Shown in pieces: positions 5,986 through 9,335 of a stretch of 9,335 bases of DNA (position 1 is the first letter of the stretch; the number at the start of each line of letters is the position of its first letter). This DNA is from Methanomicrobiales archaeon (lineage in GTDB: Archaea > Halobacteriota > Methanomicrobia > Methanomicrobiales > Methanospirillaceae): contig JAAYPD010000165.1 of assembly GCA_012520015.1 (NCBI GenBank), forward strand, positions 1 through 9,335. Reading direction: 5' to 3'. Under the pieces are notes generated by a model. It ran no database searches and was not told where the DNA came from. It saw nothing but the letters and a program-made list of their open reading frames with translations. A program made the position numbers and the translations under genes.

Positions 5986-6972
5986 ATGTCTCAGCTAAAA
6001 ACATCTGAAAGGGGTTTTTCCCGCGAACTGCCTGATGTGCAGTCCACCCTTCCTGATGTCAGGATTAACCTGACAAGGGTAGGTGTAAAGAATGTGAAAA
6101 AACTGGTTGAAGTAACCAGGCCTGGCAAAAGGCCAGTAATTTTCATCTCCATCTTTGACATCTTTGTTGATCTCCCTGGCAGTCTGAAAGGAGCAAACCT
6201 TTCAAGAAATTTCGAGGTTATCGACGAGGTTTTACAGTCTGCTATTGAAGGAGAAGTGAAGGAGATCGAACAGCTATGCAGCCTTGTTGCACGGCGGCTT
6301 TTGGACAAGCATGAATATGCAGATCGAACTGAGGTGCAGATGCGATCTGAGTTCATGGTCTCCGGAGAGACGCCAGTTACTGGAACGCTCTGCCAGGAGG
6401 TTGTAAAGGTGTTTGCAAGTGCCATAGCACAGCGGACATTTAAGGAACCTATTGTCAGAAAGAGCATAGGCGCTGAAGTTACTGGTATGACGGCATGTCC
6501 CTGTGCCCAGAACATTATGCAGGAGAGGGCGCGGGAAGTTATGGAAGGCCTGGATATTGCAAAGGATAAGATTGAATTATTCTTCAGGGAAGTGCCCATG
6601 GCCACTCATAACCAGCGTGGAAGGGGACTTCTCTCTATCGAGACTGATGATGAGAGCCATGTAAAACTTGAGAAGATAATCTCGATCCTTAAGCAGTCAA
6701 TGTCCACGCCAATATTTGAATTATTAAAACGAGGTGACGAGGGTCATGTTGTTCTTTCAGCTCACAAAAATCCCAGGTTTGTCGAGGATTGCGTGAGGGA
6801 GATGGCACGCCGTGTTCATGCTGAGTTTGGCCACCTTCCCGGGGACTCGGTCGTCACTATTGCCCAGGACAATGAAGAGAGCATCCACCAGCATGATGCC
6901 TTTGCTGAGAGGCAGGCAACAATAGCCGAACTTGAAGACGAGATCAATGGTGAAAACTTCGACATCAGCTAA
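5986..6972 (+). CDS. mptA: GTP cyclohydrolase MptA (methanopterin synthesis)
   Basis: Encodes 328 residues, the family's usual length. MptA is the archaeal Fe(II)-dependent GTP cyclohydrolase of the FolE2/COG1469 family. It converts GTP to 7,8-dihydroneopterin 2',3'-cyclic phosphate, the first step toward tetrahydromethanopterin, the C1 carrier of methanogenesis. Recognisable blocks are the N-terminal 'LPDVRINLTRVGVKNVKKL' (22-40), 'GAEVTGMTACPCAQ' with C171 and C173 (162-175), 'MATHNQRGRG' with H208 (205-214), and 'ESIHQHDAFAER' with H301 and H303 (298-309). The Cys and His residues are those expected at the metal and active site. The start is well set by GAGGGAG just upstream. Its 3' end overlaps the convergent HEPN-like gene by 8 bp. 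The cyclic phosphate product is normally opened by MptB, which is not in this window. Confidence 0.96.
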   Translation: MSQLKTSERGFSRELPDVQSTLPDVRINLTRVGVKNVKKLVEVTRPGKRPVIFISIFDIFVDLPGSLKGANLSRNFEVIDEVLQSAIEGEVKEIEQLCSLVARRLLDKHEYADRTEVQMRSEFMVSGETPVTGTLCQEVVKVFASAIAQRTFKEPIVRKSIGAEVTGMTACPCAQNIMQERAREVMEGLDIAKDKIELFFREVPMATHNQRGRGLLSIETDDESHVKLEKIISILKQSMSTPIFELLKRGDEGHVVLSAHKNPRFVEDCVREMARRVHAEFGHLPGDSVVTIAQDNEESIHQHDAFAERQATIAELEDEINGENFDIS

Positions 6973-7489
6973 AATGCCAGAGTAGCAGGATAACCAGCAG
7001 AACCAGTGCCGTTCCTGCAATAATTACCAGGTTCTTTTTTTCCTGATCACTTCTGGTCAGTTCCTGCTCCATGATAAGGATGAATTCATTGTATACCGGA
7101 AGCATCATGTAAATTTTTTCAATCTCATCCCTGGTGAGCTCGTAGAAATGATGTGAAACTCTGTTTCGAAAGTTTACCGATTCGATCATCTGCTGGCGCA
7201 TCTCCCATGAGATAACGCCATAGTCATGCAGCCTTTTAAAAAAGACCTTGTTCTTCATCTGCTCATCAGGTCTTATGTATCCTCTGACATGACTGACTTC
7301 CCTTGCCAGGTCTGACAGACGGTTTATGAGTGCGAAAAGAACCATCGTCCTTGCATAAAAATCTCTTCTGTCCTGGTCAAGCTTCTCTTTCCGTCTGAAG
7401 ATGCTGTTGGCATCCTCAAGGTAATGCCTTATGTCACGGAGCATGTCCTGGCAGGTGGGGGATCCAAAAAAACGGGGCCTTTCACTCAT
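6965..7489 (-). CDS. HEPN/HepT-like protein with C-terminal membrane anchor
   Basis: Encodes 174 residues. Residues 15-145 are predicted all-helical and resemble the DUF86/HepT branch of HEPN domains. 'NFRNRVSHHFYELTRDEI' (106-123) contains the HEPN Rx4H motif (R108, H113). In HepT toxins this is Rx4HxY and the Tyr is AMPylated by the partner MntA; here that position is F115, with Y116 next to it. Residues 153-171 form one hydrophobic helix after a charged stretch (RSDQEKK), so the protein is probably anchored in the membrane with its domain in the cytoplasm. HEPN domains are commonly RNases, so an RNA-cleaving role is possible but not shown. No nucleotidyltransferase partner is encoded nearby. 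AGGATC, 8 nt before the ATG, is a good Shine-Dalgarno. The gene overlaps the preceding small gene by 8 bp and mptA tail-to-tail by 8 bp. Confidence 0.72.
   Translation of the reverse strand: MSERPRFFGSPTCQDMLRDIRHYLEDANSIFRRKEKLDQDRRDFYARTMVLFALINRLSDLAREVSHVRGYIRPDEQMKNKVFFKRLHDYGVISWEMRQQMIESVNFRNRVSHHFYELTRDEIEKIYMMLPVYNEFILIMEQELTRSDQEKKNLVIIAGTALVLLVILLLWHFS
7035..7041 (+). terminator. mptA: U-tract for mptA, inside the HEPN-like gene
   Basis: Seven consecutive T on the plus strand, 62 nt past the mptA stop codon, are the first strong U-tract after that gene. They fall in the part of the opposing gene that encodes the Lys-rich stretch before the membrane helix. A plausible archaeal terminator inside a convergent gene. 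Confidence 0.35.
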
Positions 7490-7670
7490 GCAGTAAGATC
7501 CTGTAATTATCTGTTTTCATGGATATATCAATCGTTTCAGGTTTACTAACGGGCATGCGTGAGCGCGAAGCAATATCCTTTTTTTGTTTCGCAAAATTTC
7601 TCCAGATTTTAGCCATTTTTTTAAAAACCGGATTCATACCAAATGGCTTCAGGAGATTTATCCGTTTCAT
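7482..7670 (-). CDS. Small basic protein, unknown function
   Basis: Encodes 62 residues from the ATG at 7670; a TTG five codons earlier (7685) is the alternative start. The protein is strongly basic in its first half (MKRINLLKPF, FKKMAKIWRNFAKQKKD), with no membrane segment, cysteine or known motif. A nucleic-acid- or membrane-surface-binding role is only a guess. Support for coding: the stop codon overlaps the start of the HEPN-like gene by 8 bp (ATGAGTGA), the Shine-Dalgarno of that gene lies within its last codons, and a TATA box sits about 36 nt before the ATG. No Shine-Dalgarno precedes the start, consistent with a short leader. It may instead be untranslated leader of the HEPN-like gene. 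Confidence 0.5.
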   Translation of the reverse strand: MKRINLLKPFGMNPVFKKMAKIWRNFAKQKKDIASRSRMPVSKPETIDISMKTDNYRILLHE

Positions 7671-7700
7671 CGAGTAACACGACAATTGGAAACTGCCCGG

Positions 7701-7710
7701 ATTTAAAAAT
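7701..7710 (-). promoter_or_regulatory. TATA box of the small basic protein/HEPN-like unit
   Basis: ATTTTTAAAT on the minus strand is centred about 36 nt before the ATG at 7670, giving a predicted leader of about 10 nt. It makes the two-gene unit an independent transcript divergent from frhA. Confidence 0.45.
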
Positions 7711-7810
7711 TAATGTAATTCGCGTTATAATGAATTTTAAGTCCATTATATCACAATAAGAATTATTTCACTCCAACTTTATTGAAAAAAACTATCCTTC
7801 AAAGATGTCC

Positions 7811-7833
7811 TTATTCATACTGGTTGTGAATAA
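7811..7833. repeat. Inverted repeat, possible operator upstream of frhA
   Basis: TTATTCA (7811-7817) and TGAATAA (7827-7833) are perfect inverted 7-mers separated by 9 nt; one more matched pair inside the spacer makes the arms 8 of 10. The arm spacing, about 1.5 helical turns centre to centre, could suit a dimeric regulator. It lies about 90 nt upstream of the likely frhA TATA box and about 100 nt upstream of the minus-strand TATA box, so it could serve either unit. By chance such 7-mers occur occasionally in AT-rich DNA. Confidence 0.4.
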
Positions 7834-7893
7834 CTGCATGATCGTAATATTATTTTGCTGGCTTTGGCTTACAATCGAGACATGATTTCCGTT

Positions 7894-7934
7894 CAAATGG
7901 CAAATTAGATATATCTTATAGCCAAATGCCAATT
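7894..7934. repeat. Near-direct repeats flanking the frhA TATA box
   Basis: CAAATGGCAAATT (7894-7906) and CAAATGCCAATT (7923-7934) are 29 bp apart start to start and differ by one substitution and one base of length. The TATA candidate lies between them. Inside them, TGGCA (7898-7902) and TGCCA (7927-7931) are also inverted to each other. The position suits regulator sites that overlap the core promoter. Confidence 0.35.
7908..7920 (+). promoter_or_regulatory. frhA: TATA box of frhA
   Basis: GATATATCTTATA is the best TATA-like element before frhA. With archaeal spacing of about 25-28 nt, transcription would start near 7937-7943, giving a leader of about 90-95 nt that begins at or near the CGTAC hairpin. 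Confidence 0.5.
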
Positions 7935-7936
7935 GT

Positions 7937-7987
7937 CGTACAATGGTACGGTCATACCCTCAGATCTCCTGAGGGCTCTTGATATGA
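7937..7987 (+). promoter_or_regulatory. frhA: Two hairpins in the predicted frhA leader
   Basis: The first is CGTAC (7937-7941) and GTACG (7946-7950) around AATG. The second is CCCTCAG (7957-7963) and CTGAGGG (7969-7975) around ATCTC, a GC-rich 7-bp stem. It can be extended below by TCATA (7952-7956) with TATGA (7983-7987) across a 7-nt one-sided bulge. The 3' arm contains GAGGG, which is also the Shine-Dalgarno of the short upstream ORF at 7984, and the lower stem covers that ORF's ATG. No U-tract follows, so it is not an obvious terminator. Confidence 0.5.
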
Positions 7988-8043
7988 GTTGTACAGCATT
8001 GCGAACAAACAAATATCAAAGGCGATTCTCTTGTCCAAAGTAG
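7984..8043 (+). other. Candidate 19-codon upstream ORF overlapping the frhA start
   Basis: An ATG at 7984 opens 19 codons (MSCTALRTNKYQRRFSCPK) ending at TAG 8041-8043, in a different frame from frhA and running across its TTG start at 8031. GAGGG lies 8 nt upstream, a good Shine-Dalgarno. If translated it would compete with frhA initiation. It may simply be a chance ORF; the peptide (basic, two Cys) matches nothing I know. Confidence 0.3.
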
Positions 8044-9335
8044 TAGAAGTTTCCCCAACCACACGACATGAAGGACACTCAAAGCTCGTCCTTAAAGTCA
8101 ACGATGCGGGAATAATTGAGCGTGGAGATTGGCTGAGTATCACTCCGGTGAGAGGTGTTGAGAAGCTGTGCGTAGGTAAAACCATGCACCAGGCACCCAA
8201 GATCTCATCCCGTGTTTGTGGTATCTGTCCAATTGCCCACACACTTGCAGGCGTCGGTGCCATGGAGGCATCAATCGGCTGTGAGATCCCGCAGGATGCA
8301 TATCTTCTCAGAACTATTCTCCAGTGTGCTAACAGGCTTCACAGCCACTCACTTCATAATATTCTGACTCTGCCGGATATGTACATCCCAGGAACAGATA
8401 CAAAGATCAACCCGTTCAGTCCGGAAGAACCTGTAAGGACCGTTGCAAAACGGATTCAGAAGCTGCGTGAAGTCGGCCAGACCGTCGGTGAGATAGCCGG
8501 TGGAGAAGCAATTCACCCAGGCAACCCACGTGTCGGCGGTATGCATTACAATATTACTCCCCAGGCAAAACAGAAAATCTTCGACCTTGCCAAGGAGGCG
8601 CTTCCACTTGCCATCGCCCAGATGGAGTTCATGATTGCAGTTTTAAAGAACTGGGAGAACCGTGGGACTGTAACGGTCGGTAAGACCGAAGTTGAGATTC
8701 CGGAGAAGTTCGGATGGCATGACCAGGGTTACATGGCAGCAGACCCGGTCTTTGAAAGCTCAAGCCTTGACTTTGAACCCAGGTGGGATCCTGACCGGTG
8801 GACGGATGTTTCACCATACAACTGGTTCCAGGGCGAAATGGAGGTCAGCCTTGAAGATGCAGATTATCCTGTAGGTGGAACCACCAAGGTTGGAACCAAG
8901 ACCTGGCCACAGATGCAGGCATGCACCTCTGTGCCACTTTACGATGGTCAGCCGGTGGAAGTAGGTCCACGGGCCCGTCAGGTAATCTTCAAGAATTATG
9001 ACCGCAAGGGTGCAATAGGTCTGCAGATTGCAAGGCAGATGGAGCTTCCTGACTGTCTGTATACCATGGTTGAAGCCTGTGACGCTCTTAACTGCAATGG
9101 TTCAGTCCTTGCGGATGAGATCCCACAAGGTGACGGCAGCCTTGGCTGGAATGCAAACGAGGCTCCACGTGGCTGTGATGTCCACCTGGCCCGTGTCAAG
9201 GATGGAAAAGTTCAGGAGTACACCCTTCTTGTTCCAACTACATGGAACTTCCCGACCTGCAGTCGGGCTCTCGAAGGAGCACCATGGCAGCTTGCCGAGG
9301 TCATCATGCGTGCATATGACCCATGTGTGTCCTGC
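8031..9335 (+). CDS. frhA: Coenzyme F420-reducing [NiFe] hydrogenase, alpha subunit (C-terminus cut by window edge)
   Basis: 435 codons are present and the frame is open to the right edge. FrhA is the catalytic large subunit of the F420-reducing hydrogenase FrhABG, which oxidises H2 and reduces F420 for methanogenesis. The N-terminus 'SKVVEVSPTTRHEGHSKL' and 'RVCGICPIAH' (C63, C66) carry the first pair of Ni-Fe ligands; 'RLHSHSLHN' follows. The window ends on 'DPCVSC' (C432, C435), the second ligand pair. Both are cysteines, with no selenocysteine codon. Only the short tail, normally removed by the maturation protease FrhD, is missing. The start is TTG at 8031: no in-frame ATG or GTG lies between the upstream in-frame stop (7980-7982) and it, and homology begins there. 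AGGCGA, 5 nt upstream, is an imperfect Shine-Dalgarno. frhD, frhG and frhB would be expected downstream. Confidence 0.96.
   Translation, partial: MSKVVEVSPTTRHEGHSKLVLKVNDAGIIERGDWLSITPVRGVEKLCVGKTMHQAPKISSRVCGICPIAHTLAGVGAMEASIGCEIPQDAYLLRTILQCANRLHSHSLHNILTLPDMYIPGTDTKINPFSPEEPVRTVAKRIQKLREVGQTVGEIAGGEAIHPGNPRVGGMHYNITPQAKQKIFDLAKEALPLAIAQMEFMIAVLKNWENRGTVTVGKTEVEIPEKFGWHDQGYMAADPVFESSSLDFEPRWDPDRWTDVSPYNWFQGEMEVSLEDADYPVGGTTKVGTKTWPQMQACTSVPLYDGQPVEVGPRARQVIFKNYDRKGAIGLQIARQMELPDCLYTMVEACDALNCNGSVLADEIPQGDGSLGWNANEAPRGCDVHLARVKDGKVQEYTLLVPTTWNFPTCSRALEGAPWQLAEVIMRAYDPCVSC

Larger units (their letters stand above)
7671..8030. promoter_or_regulatory. Long divergent intergenic region upstream of frhA
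   Basis: About 360 bp without a convincing full gene between the small basic protein (minus) and frhA (plus). It is AT-rich compared with the flanking genes and holds a minus-strand TATA box (7701-7710), an inverted repeat (7811-7833), near-repeats around the frhA TATA box (7894-7934), and a structured leader with a short upstream ORF (about 7937-8043). The length and density of elements suggest a regulated hydrogenase promoter. Confidence 0.6.

Noticed and set aside
5991..6605. Minus-strand open frame of 204 codons opposite mptA
   Set aside because: mptA is unambiguous on the plus strand; this translation is low-complexity (Ser/Thr-rich) and has no recognisable domain.
7952..8263. Minus-strand open frame of 103 codons opposite the frhA start
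   Set aside because: It covers the frhA N-terminus and leader in antisense and has no family signature.
1..9335. CRISPR array, insertion sequence or prophage
   Set aside because: No regularly spaced repeats, transposase or phage-type gene was seen on either strand; the two tRNA genes are intact with no attachment-site duplication visible within the window.

Overview
The window is from a hydrogenotrophic methanogenic archaeon. It carries the large subunit of the F420-reducing [NiFe] hydrogenase (frhA), the methanopterin-pathway GTP cyclohydrolase (mptA), archaeal RNA polymerase subunit L (rpoL), archaeal aIF2 beta with a C-terminal TRAM domain, type II (archaeal) methionine aminopeptidase, and tRNA genes without an encoded CCA. 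Gene content and protein style suggest a Methanomicrobiales-type genome, possibly close to Methanospirillum; that placement is inference from recognition, not from a search.

Layout. Positions 1-162 hold two minus-strand tRNA genes (a CAT-anticodon tRNA and tRNA-Asn), with a TATA-like box behind them. Positions 228-759 hold a minus-strand pair: a two-helix membrane protein followed by a small winged-helix regulator. Diverging from it, 819-4868 is a tight plus-strand cluster of four genes: an M24 Xaa-Pro peptidase, methionine aminopeptidase (4-bp ATGA overlap), an AAA+ ATPase with an unfamiliar N-terminal region, and a PhnP-like metallo-beta-lactamase-fold hydrolase (1-bp overlap). rpoL (4916-5194) has its own promoter and runs convergently, 2 bp away, into aIF2 beta (5197-5808, minus). 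aIF2 beta diverges from mptA (5986-6972) across a promoter region with one TATA box per direction. mptA ends tail-to-tail, overlapping by 8 bp, with a minus-strand gene for a membrane-tethered HEPN/HepT-like protein; a small basic protein is encoded just upstream of that gene and overlaps it by 8 bp.

Positions 7671-8030 are a long regulatory region in front of frhA. It contains a 7-bp inverted repeat, near-repeats around the likely TATA box, two hairpins in the predicted leader and a 19-codon upstream ORF that overlaps the frhA start. frhA begins at TTG 8031 and runs off the right edge exactly at the second Cys of its C-terminal DPCxxC nickel-binding motif, so only a short tail is missing.

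Most of the window is housekeeping: transcription, translation, N-terminal protein processing, cofactor synthesis and energy metabolism. I see no CRISPR array, transposase or phage gene. The parts least explained by known families are the HEPN-like membrane protein with its small upstream partner, the structured frhA leader, and the AAA+ ATPase joined to two M24 peptidases.
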